A DNA stretch of 64,000 nucleotides, from IMG/VR virus record IMGVR_UViG_3300046313_000683, positions 45,811 through 109,810 of that record. The stretch is one strand, 5' to 3'. Each line of letters begins with the position of its first letter. The first letter of the stretch is position 1. A program made the position numbers and the translations under genes. The notes beneath the pieces were generated by a model that saw nothing but the letters and a program-made list of their open reading frames with translations, made no database searches and was not told where the DNA came from. This DNA is from a virus. Below are positions 49,576-58,267 of this stretch, piece after piece.

Positions 49576-50256
49576 TTATTCAGCAATTAGCGTGTCCGGT
49601 ATCGGTGTCACACCTTTTTTTAGTTTACGAGGAGACTTGCTACCAGCCTCCTCGATTTGCTCTTTGTGGAGAACTCTGAGACGTTTACCAATTAGATCAG
49701 ATGCGAACCACAATTCTTCACCATTATCAATCCGTTTGATTTCATCAGCAGTTAAAAACTTCGAGCATGTTTTTTTAACAAGCATCGCGTACTGGCGTTT
49801 GTATGCTTGTACTTGTTTATCTACGTCAGAACTCTTGCCGATAAATCCACCATTGAATGTATGGAACATCATCATTGCACAGTCATGGACAATGTACTGA
49901 TGCCCAGCTAGGAAAAGAATTGCACCCATGGAACAGGCTAAACTATCGAGTACTGTAGTAACAGTACCTTGACACTCAGCGATTGCAGATACAATCGCAA
50001 TGCCAGTATCTAGGTGGCCACCACCAGTATTGAGATGTAGATAGATCTGATCATGAACATCAGCGGTGCGAATGGTTTGAATCAAATCAATGTAGTTCTC
50101 TGGGGGACCAATATCCGAGTAAATGTAGAAGTTGTGTTGTTTTACCGGGATAACACGAGTAAACCCGAATTTAGGACGTTTTGGACCACTAAAATCATCG
50201 TCAAGCATGTCATCGCCAGAATCACTTTTCGTGGTAGCAGTTGTGAATTTTTGCAT
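49576..50256 (-). CDS. ClpP-like serine protease
   Basis: 226 aa, ATG 50256. ClpP fold with Gly-rich LHLNTGGGHLDTGIAI, nucleophile Ser109 in SLACSMGAILFLAG and His132 in MFHTFNGG. A 40-residue acidic extension precedes the core. Phage ClpP-like proteins often act as prohead or scaffold proteases; here it may be the enzyme for the LxE sites, although T4 uses a different fold (gp21). Confidence 0.85.
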   Translation of the reverse strand: MQKFTTATTKSDSGDDMLDDDFSGPKRPKFGFTRVIPVKQHNFYIYSDIGPPENYIDLIQTIRTADVHDQIYLHLNTGGGHLDTGIAIVSAIAECQGTVTTVLDSLACSMGAILFLAGHQYIVHDCAMMMFHTFNGGFIGKSSDVDKQVQAYKRQYAMLVKKTCSKFLTADEIKRIDNGEELWFASDLIGKRLRVLHKEQIEEAGSKSPRKLKKGVTPIPDTLIAE

Positions 50257-50338
50257 TGGATCGTCCCTTTATAAAATGCGTAACTAACGCACTATTTACG
50301 CCTGTAGAATCCAGGCAGTCTGCAGGGTAAGGGTCTAG

Positions 50339-50635
50339 TTATCCTACAATCGGACGAGTTAGTCCACACGTGTTACAACAAATCATCTGAACAATAACTT
50401 CTTTATTATAGAAATCTACACCTGAGCGAGATTCAGTGAATCGTGTTGTATCAAAATGATCGCACCGCAACTGCAGCTCTCGTTCCATCTCAACTAATTC
50501 AACTTGGTGAGTGGCGATTTGAGAACGCTTTTTTTCAACATTGTATCGAAGGCGAGAAAACGGGAGTCGGTCCACAGCATCGTCGTCAACCTCAACGACA
50601 GGTACTTGTTGCTTTACGGTTTTTTTAGTTGCCAT
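50339..50635 (-). CDS. Small zinc-ribbon-like protein
   Basis: 98 aa from ATG 50635. Charged helix (EKKRSQIATHQVELVEMEREL) followed by a Cys pair region LRCDHF...MICCNTCGLTRP. Possibly a metal-binding adaptor; unknown. Confidence 0.55.
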   Translation of the reverse strand: MATKKTVKQQVPVVEVDDDAVDRLPFSRLRYNVEKKRSQIATHQVELVEMERELQLRCDHFDTTRFTESRSGVDFYNKEVIVQMICCNTCGLTRPIVG

Positions 50636-50636
50636 A

Positions 50637-51125
50637 TTAGTGAAGGGGTTCGTAGTATTCACTACTTAGTGTCAGTTTTGGTAAGGTATCGAGGTCTAGT
50701 TGATCGAGATCACCTTCGTGGTCCTGAGCAAGTGTGATGTGTGGCAAGTAATCGTCAAAATCATAACTCGCACCTTGGTCCATGTAATGCTGCCAACGAT
50801 TATTGCATTGAGTACTCTTGACTTTTAGTACAAGGAATCGCTTATCTTTATGCTGACCAAATACCGCAAACCCTATCGGCTTGACAACCCAATCGGAAAT
50901 ATCATCAATCACATCATCTTGTTTGATTGGAAACAGTTTTGATGAGTAGCACAAGGTGATGTGCAAGTTATCGAAAAAGTCTTTTGATACAGCCACCTTA
51001 TTTGCTTTGCACCACGTCCTGAGCTCAGCAGTCGTCTCCTTAGAAACTTTTGCAGCTACGTAGTGACCCGACTTGTGGCGGGTGTCTTCGATTTTTTCAA
51101 GAAGTGTGCGAAAGAAATTGAACAT
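50637..51125 (-). CDS. acb1: Acb1-like anti-CBASS 2H phosphodiesterase
   Basis: 162 aa from ATG 51125; the ORF is open further upstream but that overlaps the next gene. Two HxT motifs, H55-I-T57 in NLHITLCYS and H129-I-T131 in YLPHITLAQD, plus GHYVAAKVSKET and GASYDFDDY, the order seen in T4 Acb1 (gene 57B). Acb1 cleaves cyclic di- and trinucleotides made by CBASS defence, blocking abortive infection. The first 12 residues MFNFFRTLLEKI are identical to the start of the neighbouring gene and look like a capsid-targeting peptide. Confidence 0.85.
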   Translation of the reverse strand: MFNFFRTLLEKIEDTRHKSGHYVAAKVSKETTAELRTWCKANKVAVSKDFFDNLHITLCYSSKLFPIKQDDVIDDISDWVVKPIGFAVFGQHKDKRFLVLKVKSTQCNNRWQHYMDQGASYDFDDYLPHITLAQDHEGDLDQLDLDTLPKLTLSSEYYEPLH

Positions 51126-51129
51126 ATTG

Positions 51130-51795
51130 TTAGAGTGGATCTGACCAAAACATAATCTTACCTTCAAATACAATTGGAGTTGGGTCACACCAAATATCTT
51201 TATGGTACCAGGTTTTCATATTATGAGATTCGAAATATTTAGGCTGTGCTTGCCAATACTTGACCTCATCAGATGTACTTTCTAGTACAACTTTCCATCC
51301 TGTGCTGTGTTCTCCGTAGAAATCCATCACCTTCAACGGATCGTACAGTACTTGTTGATCACCTTTCTGCCAATACACACGTCTAAATTGCCGATACACT
51401 TTTTTTAACAATTCTTTCATTTTTTCACTATGGTCATCTCCGATTATAACTTGCTGCATCCCCTGATTGCGTAGGAGAAACATAAAGAACATTACAGTAA
51501 GGTTTTGTCCACGAAGTACCGGATTAACATACGCACTAACTACTTCTGTATCACGCAATTGATAATATGCAAATATTTTTTGACGATCGGGCGTCAATAC
51601 AAAGAAAGTGGTGCCAAGTGCATCAAATTTATATACAGCAATCCGTTCAATATCTCCACAGTGTTCTGCTTTTGGTAAAGCTGCGTCTACCATAGGTAAA
51701 AAAATTGATAACGACTCGTGTGAAGGTGATAGTTTAGTTTCTTCTACTTTGATTTTTTCAAGAAGTGTGCGAAAGAAATTGAACATTGCAAACAT
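51130..51795 (-). CDS. GNAT-like protein with the same N-terminus as Acb1
   Basis: 221 aa, ATG 51795 (or 51786). Residues MFNFFRTLLEKI duplicate the Acb1 start. The core IAVYKFDALGTTFFVL, VVSAYVNPVLRGQNLTVMFFMFLLRNQGM fits the acetyl-CoA loop of GNAT-like phage proteins. C-terminal 90 residues are extra. The two adjacent genes may have gained the leader by local duplication. Confidence 0.6.
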   Translation of the reverse strand: MFAMFNFFRTLLEKIKVEETKLSPSHESLSIFLPMVDAALPKAEHCGDIERIAVYKFDALGTTFFVLTPDRQKIFAYYQLRDTEVVSAYVNPVLRGQNLTVMFFMFLLRNQGMQQVIIGDDHSEKMKELLKKVYRQFRRVYWQKGDQQVLYDPLKVMDFYGEHSTGWKVVLESTSDEVKYWQAQPKYFESHNMKTWYHKDIWCDPTPIVFEGKIMFWSDPL

Positions 51796-52391
51796 TATGC
51801 TAGTTGGGTATTTAGCGCAGTTTTATACAGATTTCTGACCAATCGAACTGCCTTCAATGAAGCTCGAGCATCTTCCAAAGCATTGTGAGTATCGCGATCA
51901 ATGCCAACTTGTTCAAACAACTCATTTGAATTATTTGCATCTAGTAGCACCTTACCTAGCGTATAGCTATCAACACAATGACCAGACAATTGAATAGCTG
52001 CTTCGTTGTGTTCGAAGAACTTGATTAAGAAGTGGCGATCAAACGTGGATACATTATGTCCACCAAGTGTAATTGCACGAGATGGATCAAAGTGCTTCAC
52101 TAGAAACTCTGTAAATTGGACGAAACCCTCGGAATACTCAACACCATGTTCATCCAAGTGAGCTTTTGATAGACCGTGAATGCGCTCGGCACTGTCACTC
52201 CAAGCACAACCATCAATATATTTGAACTCAGTATAGAAAGAATCAAGCTCTTTGAGTGTAGTCGCATTAACGACAATCGCACCAAGCGATGTCATTTGAA
52301 ATTTCCCATTTCCCGAGCGATCCATCATGTTATTTTGGTCGTAACCAGATGTCTCTACATCGACAAAAAGGATTTTAGTTTTATTTGTCAT
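51795..52391 (-). CDS. DEDD 3'-5' exonuclease (DnaQ/RNase T type)
   Basis: 198 aa, ATG 52391. ExoI FVDVETSG, ExoII GHNVSTFDRHFL and ExoIII HNALEDARASL are intact (DEDDh). Could be a stand-alone proofreading, DexA-like or RNA exonuclease. Proofreading is already present in the polymerase N-part, so a repair or RNA-processing role is likely; tRNA 3' trimming is possible but only inferred. Confidence 0.88.
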   Translation of the reverse strand: MTNKTKILFVDVETSGYDQNNMMDRSGNGKFQMTSLGAIVVNATTLKELDSFYTEFKYIDGCAWSDSAERIHGLSKAHLDEHGVEYSEGFVQFTEFLVKHFDPSRAITLGGHNVSTFDRHFLIKFFEHNEAAIQLSGHCVDSYTLGKVLLDANNSNELFEQVGIDRDTHNALEDARASLKAVRLVRNLYKTALNTQLA

Positions 52392-52393
52392 AA

Positions 52394-52930
52394 TCAGGAT
52401 TTCGAAGTTTCTGTCCAGTGAGTGTCAGCTGTGCTGTTATAGCCACCCTTGTACGCACCAACAGAATTGGATTCGATGAACATAATTTGCCCGATTCGAG
52501 TGCCAGGTTTAACTTTAAGTTGACCCGAGTGGTTAATTAGAGTAAATCCAATATTACCACTAAACGAATCATCATACAATCCACTAGACATGCGACACCC
52601 CACTCGATTAAATGTTGAACGAATAATGAGTTGGGCGGCGTGTTGCTTCGGAACGCTTACGAAGAATGCAGACATCCCATCGTATACAACATTGGGTTCC
52701 AGCGTCCAATATCCATCTGAATCGACAGCAACTTCAGTAACCTTGCGCATTTTTTTCTCAGTTTCGGATAGTACCGCTACTGTAGTGTTATCGACTGCAA
52801 ATAATTTGTCAATTGTAAAGTCAATTGCATTCGGACTGATGAAGTTGCGATCAACCCATTCTGAATACTGCTTGCAATCAGGATGAGTCACCCAATTATC
52901 ATCAACTGCTTGTTTTGGTGAAGCTAACAT
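52394..52930 (-). CDS. dCTP deaminase / dUTPase family protein
   Basis: 178 aa, ATG 52930. RSTFNRVGCRMSSGLYDDSFSGNIGFTLINH followed by VKPGTRIGQIMF is the dCTP deaminase signature (RSS-xxR-G and D-xG-xxG). The enzyme makes dUTP from dCTP for the dTMP pool. The C-terminus is complete. Confidence 0.85.
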   Translation of the reverse strand: MLASPKQAVDDNWVTHPDCKQYSEWVDRNFISPNAIDFTIDKLFAVDNTTVAVLSETEKKMRKVTEVAVDSDGYWTLEPNVVYDGMSAFFVSVPKQHAAQLIIRSTFNRVGCRMSSGLYDDSFSGNIGFTLINHSGQLKVKPGTRIGQIMFIESNSVGAYKGGYNSTADTHWTETSKS

Positions 52931-52971
52931 AGTTATATTCCTATTTTGATTAGATGCGTTTAATATACTGT

Positions 52972-53790
52972 TTACAGTTTAAACATGTTGGACACCACTT
53001 CAACATTATAATTGATGATATTTGTTACACGAGGGTGAATAGGTTCATCGAATTCAACATCTCTCAGATACTGCTTCGCAATTGGTAGATAACTGTCAGA
53101 CACAATATCATATCTAAATCCATTGATCCCTGCCCAAATTGGATTACTTGAGTCGCAAGTATCCAACGCCTTCATTGCAATCAACGGAGGAACTTCCAAA
53201 GACACGTTTTGCAACCCAAGGTAGTGATGATGCTTATTGAAATTAAACAACCCTCGATCTATCAGCATTTGCGTCAGTACAACACGAGCATACGATTTCG
53301 GAATGTGTGGAATCGCGTTTGGCATTCCTAAGATACTTTGTCCGATGATTTCAATATCAGGATTATTTGCAGCCCACTCGTAGGCTGCGAGCCAGTCATC
53401 CAAATCACCAATTTTACTCTGCGGAACAAAAAACGGTGCTAATCCAGCCTCCTTAAATTTAGGAATCCACTCAACTGCAGCATTGATTGTTTTTTGCGCG
53501 GGTTGGTTAGGATAATCAGGTAGTACGAGTGATTTTGCTCCAACCGATAGTGCTGCGTCAATTAATGTGGATGGGTCTACACTTCCAGAAAACTCGAACG
53601 CTGAATTGTCACATAACACGAGGTCCCCTGCAGCAGATCGTGCCTTATAAAAGTCGACGTAGGCTTGGTCTCGATGTTGACCTATGATTAGATGAGCAAG
53701 TACAAGATGTGTGTTCGATGCTTTTGTGAAATCCAAGTATTTTGTAGGAGCGATATAACAAAAACTGGGGGTTGATGTGAATTTAGACAT
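52972..53790 (-). CDS. TGT-like (tRNA/DNA guanine transglycosylase) TIM-barrel protein
   Basis: 272 aa, ATG 53790. LVLCDNSAFEFSG, SLVLPDYPNQ, APFFVPQSK, HHYLGLQN and GINGFRYDIVSD follow the order of the phage DpdA/TGT-like family, in which the Asp in DNSA would be the nucleophile. Such enzymes swap guanine for a 7-deazaguanine in tRNA or phage DNA. Zinc cysteines of bacterial TGT are missing. With the QueD-like gene at 26.8 kb a 7-deazaguanine pathway is possible but several enzymes are not in this window. Confidence 0.5.
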   Translation of the reverse strand: MSKFTSTPSFCYIAPTKYLDFTKASNTHLVLAHLIIGQHRDQAYVDFYKARSAAGDLVLCDNSAFEFSGSVDPSTLIDAALSVGAKSLVLPDYPNQPAQKTINAAVEWIPKFKEAGLAPFFVPQSKIGDLDDWLAAYEWAANNPDIEIIGQSILGMPNAIPHIPKSYARVVLTQMLIDRGLFNFNKHHHYLGLQNVSLEVPPLIAMKALDTCDSSNPIWAGINGFRYDIVSDSYLPIAKQYLRDVEFDEPIHPRVTNIINYNVEVVSNMFKL

Positions 53791-54016
53791 TGGTAGTGAG
53801 TTCCTTTTCGTATAGTTTTTTCAGCTTCTTTTTAGCTTTGGCAATAGCCTCTGAATCAAACATTCCAGGATACACTATTATGTTGTCAACAAATACACAG
53901 TTTACCGGCTTCATTGATTTGGTGTGTTGGATGTAAATATCAACATCAATATCAGCAAGTTCAAATGTAGTGATGACGAGACTAGGCGCTACGAGCGCGA
54001 TACGACGAGTTTGCAT
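53783..54016 (-). CDS. Small hypothetical protein
   Basis: 77 aa, ATG 54016, overlapping the TGT-like start by 8 nt. Beta-strand N-terminal half and a Lys-rich C-terminal helix (AKAKKKLKKLYEKEL). Unknown; coupled to the next gene. Confidence 0.55.
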   Translation of the reverse strand: MQTRRIALVAPSLVITTFELADIDVDIYIQHTKSMKPVNCVFVDNIIVYPGMFDSEAIAKAKKKLKKLYEKELTTNV

Positions 54017-54033
54017 ATTTCCCAGTTGTAAGA

Positions 54034-54255
54034 TTAATTAAACAGATCAGGACAGTACATCTTGATTTCTGCAACATATCTAATTTTTGAAATGTTGTCA
54101 ATTGCTGTATTGCGAGGATCGATCAGATCAGCCAATATGAGTCGAGCGAGTTGTTGTTTTTGGGCTTGCTTCACTATAGATAATTTATCACCAAGAGCTG
54201 CTAAACCACGAAGTAGGTGAAAGTTTAACTGAAATTGGTCACCAGAGCAAAACAT
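54034..54255 (-). CDS. Small hypothetical protein
   Basis: 73 aa, ATG 54255, two bases from the next stop. Helical, with LLRGLAALGDKLSIVKQAQKQQLARL. No family recognised. Confidence 0.55.
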   Translation of the reverse strand: MFCSGDQFQLNFHLLRGLAALGDKLSIVKQAQKQQLARLILADLIDPRNTAIDNISKIRYVAEIKMYCPDLFN

Positions 54256-54257
54256 AA

Positions 54258-54692
54258 TTAGCTCGTCAAACCTTTAATGTTGACAAACACTAATGTATTC
54301 TTGGGGTCGCCAACTTCCCAACGCTCCACTGTTTGAGAACCGTCACCTGATGAAGTCGATCCTTTAGGAATGTCTGTACCAGCTAAGATTGCATCATATG
54401 TTTTCATTGTCCAAGTATCGTGCTGGTTGAGTTTGAAGATCCACAACTCATCATACAGATTGTTTTCATTTTTACGCTTGTACACGAGATGTGCTTCTGG
54501 CACAGTGCGAATGTCCCCTTGACGGTCTGGGTCACCCTGTTCCTGCTCTTCGTCGCCAAACTCAGGGTCTCTATCTGACGGCCGATGGTCAGCAAACTCG
54601 TCACCAAGTTGTTGGTCAGCAGCTACGGTTTGATCGTCGGTGTCGCGAGTGTAGTTGACGAATCCTGCTTCAAAAATGGCGCTGAGTTTCAT
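54258..54692 (-). CDS. Acidic protein with capsid-targeting-like start
   Basis: 144 aa from ATG 54692, giving MKLSAIFEAGFVNYTRD; IFE-A fits the prohead protease site. Acidic linker DPEFGDEEQEQGDPD, then a beta-rich domain (HLVYKRKNENNLYDELWIF). Possibly head-internal. An in-frame start at 54749 is less likely. Confidence 0.6.
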   Translation of the reverse strand: MKLSAIFEAGFVNYTRDTDDQTVAADQQLGDEFADHRPSDRDPEFGDEEQEQGDPDRQGDIRTVPEAHLVYKRKNENNLYDELWIFKLNQHDTWTMKTYDAILAGTDIPKGSTSSGDGSQTVERWEVGDPKNTLVFVNIKGLTS

Positions 54693-54769
54693 TGGAAATA
54701 TGTTAACTTTTTTATATTTATCGCTTGTGTCATAAGTATGAGGGTACACAAACCTTGGTGCTGGGAAAT

Positions 54770-55108
54770 ATGACGGTTAATATAGCAAAATGTCAAATGA
54801 TTGTCCGCAACGGTAAGACGTTTTGGTTTTTTCCAGACGTCACTGTTGATGATCTAACAAAAGGGTTCTTGGTTGATATTGGATCACCGATTGTAGTAGA
54901 GATGCAGATGATGTGGGACGCATACTGTAAGACAGCTAGGACTTCATATTTCAGTGTATATGTAAACATCCAAATTGAAGATATGAAATCTCACCAGATG
55001 GTGTATTCCATGTACAAGTCACTCCCATCCTCACAAGTTGAAGTGATTGGAATGACAGTTCCAAAACAATCGGTTATTATCAAGAAGAGGCGAGTAACAT
55101 CGCTCTAA
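54770..55108 (+). CDS. Hypothetical protein, plus strand
   Basis: 112 aa from ATG 54770. Mixed alpha/beta; WFFPDVTVDDLTKGFLVDIG and KSLPSSQVEVIG. Opposite strand to nearly all neighbours; its last 29 bases overlap the convergent 55080 gene. Codon use looks coding. Unknown. Confidence 0.55.
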   Translation: MTVNIAKCQMIVRNGKTFWFFPDVTVDDLTKGFLVDIGSPIVVEMQMMWDAYCKTARTSYFSVYVNIQIEDMKSHQMVYSMYKSLPSSQVEVIGMTVPKQSVIIKKRRVTSL

Positions 55109-55391
55109 AGAATCGATAAGTTTCTTCAACAACACTGTTAGATAGCTCCTCACCATAGTCAGTGAGGTTTCCACTATCATCAGTCACACCATTGCGATAA
55201 GCCTCAACGAAGAATGCTGGCAACAAGTCGACAGTATCATCACGTAATTTCACCAAATTGTGCTTCTCAAACAATTGTCCAAACGATCGAGTTTTTGCAT
55301 TCGAGCTAATTAGCCCAAAACACTCTGCTGGTTGCTGCTGCTTTTTTACAAGCTGAGCAACCAGCACTTGTTGCTCATTCGATAGCATCAT
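55080..55391 (-). CDS. Small hypothetical protein
   Basis: 103 aa, ATG 55391. Helical start MMLSNEQQVLVAQLVKKQQQ, then FGLISSNAKTRSFGQLFEKHNL that resembles a winged-helix half. Four bases from the next stop. Unknown. Confidence 0.55.
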   Translation of the reverse strand: MMLSNEQQVLVAQLVKKQQQPAECFGLISSNAKTRSFGQLFEKHNLVKLRDDTVDLLPAFFVEAYRNGVTDDSGNLTDYGEELSNSVVEETYRFFRAMLLASS

Positions 55392-55394
55392 ATA

Positions 55395-57209
55395 TTAACG
55401 CTTTGGTACCACTGTTGAAGTGTTGGTAACTTTCACAGCAGATGTTTTTGCATCTTGCTCGATACTGAAATGTTTTTCAGCATCTGCTGCTTTTTGCTTT
55501 TTTGCTTTGAATAAAGTTGCAATAGTCGGAGCAACAGTGCGGTCAACTTTCTTTTCCATTGCAGCCAAGAATGCACCAAATGTTTCTACACCTTCACACA
55601 CTGATCCGCTTGTAGCGCTTTTTTTCTGCTTAGAGTACCACGATCTATATTGAGCGCTTGTATCGAAAGTTTTGCCAGCCTTTTTAGCTGCTGCTTTTGC
55701 TTTTGCGGTGATCCTTGCTGTTTCAGTAGCATCAGCTGATCTACCTTTACCTGCGCCACCGTACTCACGGCCATCGTTGTAACCTTCTCTGACATGATAG
55801 TGACCACCTGCATCGTAATTACCAGTTGGATTTACATTACCACGATTATCGTACCATTCATCAGAGTCAACCGCTGATTCGTTCTGTTGTTTGCTTGGTG
55901 GGACAGAAGGTTTATTTGCCTTCGCATCCATAAATCCACGATTGTATGCAGAACCTTGTGGGGTGTTGATGTTTTGCTGCTGAGCCTGACCACCTCGCTT
56001 TGCAGTATTGTAACCATTTATATAAGCACTATCAAACTGAGCTGGGTTCTGCGTAGGAGCTTGCTGTTGTTGAGTGCCTTGAGTCGGTTGTGTACCTTGT
56101 GGTTGTTGCATATCCTCTTCCAGATCCTCATCGTCATCAAAGCTAACCTCATCGTCAAATGCGCCAGACACGTCATCACCGTATGGGTCAATGTCAGAGT
56201 GAGGCGCATAGTCATCTTGCGAACCTTGTGATAGCCCATCAATTAGTTCTTCACGACCAATTTGTCCAGCAATAAACTGAGCAATGAGCTGCTCATCCGC
56301 ATCACTAACGTGAGATTCCACAGTATCAAAATCTTGTTCCAATTCATCAGAATCATCAACTATGCTACCACGACCATGTGGATCCATGGTGTCATACGCA
56401 TCTTCTGGCAAATTGGGGCGAGTGTGAGTACCTAGGGAACGACGGATCGAGGCTTTCACATCACCTGGATAGCGGGCACGGTCTTCATCAGAGAAGCGGC
56501 GGTTACTGTCTGGACGATTGCCCGCTGGGATATTACGTAAGTCTGTTTGTCCCGCACGTGGGTGTCTATTAACCATCGAGCGGCCGGTGCGAGAAATCAA
56601 CTCATCCGCTTCACCGAGCTCTAAATCAGCAGCGATATCATCATTACCCTGTTCATCCGATAGGTCAGACATTCCATCTTCCATTGAATCTGCATCATCA
56701 CCAAATTCACTATCATCAAATTCATCACCTCGGTCTTGTTCACCACCTGTGATCTCATCAAAGTGCTCACTAGTCAATACGTCATCTGATTGGTTGCCAA
56801 GGTCTGCCATTTTATCAGCAAGTGTCTGCAACTCGTCACTGTCAATTTGATTTTGAGCAATATATTCAAACACACGAACAGCAAGTTCAGTATTCATACA
56901 GATGACATCAGTAGTGTCATCATCGCCTTCGACATCATCCATAGACGCACCGTCCTGTGGCTGGTCATCAGTTGCAAACTCAACATCATCGCGATCAATC
57001 GAACCGGTGTCATCTGCACCCATTTCGAAATCACCATCAAGCGCCTCACCAACCAGACCTGTGCTGCCAGCCATTTTTGATGTTAGTGGAAAGCGTTTAA
57101 CGATAGAACCAGGGCTCTTCATTTTAGCTTGATCAGCTACGTTAGGGTCAGTAGTAACAATGTTAATCGCGCCGTTGGTCATAACAATGTATGCGTTGAG
57201 TTTTTCCAT
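55395..57209 (-). CDS. Large acidic, repetitive phage protein
   Basis: 604 aa from ATG 57209 (TTG 57215 less likely). Long Asp/Glu-rich, low-complexity N-terminal half, then Q-rich part with Y-x-x-G-Y/F-x-x-A/D repeats (AYINGYNTAKRGGQ, AYNRGFMDAK), Lys/Ala-rich segment and a basic helical C-terminus. Resembles in composition head core or DNA-condensing virion proteins. No catalytic motif. Confidence 0.55.
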   Translation of the reverse strand: MEKLNAYIVMTNGAINIVTTDPNVADQAKMKSPGSIVKRFPLTSKMAGSTGLVGEALDGDFEMGADDTGSIDRDDVEFATDDQPQDGASMDDVEGDDDTTDVICMNTELAVRVFEYIAQNQIDSDELQTLADKMADLGNQSDDVLTSEHFDEITGGEQDRGDEFDDSEFGDDADSMEDGMSDLSDEQGNDDIAADLELGEADELISRTGRSMVNRHPRAGQTDLRNIPAGNRPDSNRRFSDEDRARYPGDVKASIRRSLGTHTRPNLPEDAYDTMDPHGRGSIVDDSDELEQDFDTVESHVSDADEQLIAQFIAGQIGREELIDGLSQGSQDDYAPHSDIDPYGDDVSGAFDDEVSFDDDEDLEEDMQQPQGTQPTQGTQQQQAPTQNPAQFDSAYINGYNTAKRGGQAQQQNINTPQGSAYNRGFMDAKANKPSVPPSKQQNESAVDSDEWYDNRGNVNPTGNYDAGGHYHVREGYNDGREYGGAGKGRSADATETARITAKAKAAAKKAGKTFDTSAQYRSWYSKQKKSATSGSVCEGVETFGAFLAAMEKKVDRTVAPTIATLFKAKKQKAADAEKHFSIEQDAKTSAVKVTNTSTVVPKR

Positions 57210-57232
57210 ATTCAATCCTATTTCAGTAATAT

Positions 57233-57553
57233 CTATTTAGCGGAGAGTGTCCACTTGCGACCATAGGTACCCACAGTCTCCATTTTATCGAGCTTGTACG
57301 ACATTTTATCGATCAAGTGCTTGACGTTTTTCTGTTGAGCGGTGAGTTCGGCTTGCGTAGTAGCTGTGAGTACAACTTTATTACGATGAGCTGGAGCAAG
57401 TTTCACCAGGTTTGCATAGTTGGCTGCTGTGACGATTAATGCAAGAGCGCTACCAAAAGAGGTGGTTGGCATCATCAATCCGGTTACAAAGCCAGCAGCG
57501 AGTTCGAAGAAACCTTCATCAAGGTGTTGCAAGACTTGCTTGACGCGCATCAT
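57233..57553 (-). CDS. Putative membrane protein next to the spanins
   Basis: 106 aa, ATG 57553 (AAAGGAG upstream). One or two hydrophobic segments (AAGFVTGLMMPTTSFGSALALIV) and a charged C-terminal part. Its gene overlaps the outer spanin gene; a holin or other lysis protein is possible, but not shown by sequence. Confidence 0.5.
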   Translation of the reverse strand: MMRVKQVLQHLDEGFFELAAGFVTGLMMPTTSFGSALALIVTAANYANLVKLAPAHRNKVVLTATTQAELTAQQKNVKHLIDKMSYKLDKMETVGTYGRKWTLSAK

Positions 57554-57815
57554 TAACTCCTTTGATTAGTGTTTCAAGCTGCTGAGCATACTCGAGCAGT
57601 TGCTGAACAGCGATTTTATACGATTGTGCAACAACACCAGGTGATGTAGCATCAGTAAGTTTCGATAGTTCAAGAGTAGGGCGAGAGATTGAAGCGATTG
57701 GTGGGTACGGCTGTACCACTGGAACTTTCACCTCAACTGTTTCGATTTTAACCAACGGGGCTGGTGAAGAACAAGCTGCTAATACAAACACGGACACTAA
57801 TAGCACATACTTCAT
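57519..57815 (-). CDS. Outer-membrane spanin (o-spanin)-like lipoprotein
   Basis: 98 aa, ATG 57815. Signal peptide MKYVLLVSVFVLAAC with lipobox LAAC-S, then Pro-rich region PVVQPYPP and a helical tail. Overlaps the i-spanin-like gene by 4 nt, as in Rz/Rz1-type pairs. The pair fuses inner and outer membranes at the end of lysis, implying a Gram-negative host. Confidence 0.78.
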   Translation of the reverse strand: MKYVLLVSVFVLAACSSPAPLVKIETVEVKVPVVQPYPPIASISRPTLELSKLTDATSPGVVAQSYKIAVQQLLEYAQQLETLIKGVNDARQASLATP

Positions 57816-58234
57816 TTCGCAACTCCTTTGTTTAGTAGTGTAGCATAATCTATCAACGACTGAATAGACTGCTCACAAGTTAAGTTAGCAACAGGCTGCT
57901 TGCGAAGCTCTGCAAGATGTTGATCAGCAGCTACTCGCATGTCATTGACATTGTTCTGCACCTTACTCATCACAACAACTTGTTGATCACCAGCACGACG
58001 AATGCTATCGACAGCAGTATTTTGCTTCTCGATAACAGTAGCCAGGTGAGTGATTTGTTGATTGTGAATAGAGACAAACAACTCATTGTCTCGCTTCTGA
58101 ATTGCCAACAGCTCGTGGAGTCCAATATTTTTGTTATACAAATAGTACGCAGCACCGCCTGAAATCGCTGACACCATCACGAGGATTGCGATTATCAGGT
58201 TAGTAGGTTTTAGTAAGAGTGACCAAGGGTCCAT
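57812..58234 (-). CDS. Inner-membrane spanin (i-spanin)-like protein
   Basis: 140 aa from ATG 58234 (upstream TTG at 58243). One N-terminal membrane helix (LIIAILVMVSAISGGAAYYL, about 14-33) and a long periplasmic coiled coil, ending with a Cys-containing helix (ANLTCEQSIQ). Layout of Rz-type inner spanins. Confidence 0.75.
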   Translation of the reverse strand: MDPWSLLLKPTNLIIAILVMVSAISGGAAYYLYNKNIGLHELLAIQKRDNELFVSIHNQQITHLATVIEKQNTAVDSIRRAGDQQVVVMSKVQNNVNDMRVAADQHLAELRKQPVANLTCEQSIQSLIDYATLLNKGVAK

Positions 58235-58267
58235 GGGATGCAAAGCCAGTAGTTTCGCATATTTATG

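Noticed and set aside
55887-56231. Plus-strand hydrophobic ORF
   Set aside because: Shadow of the Q/D-rich repetitive gene; no ribosome-binding site.
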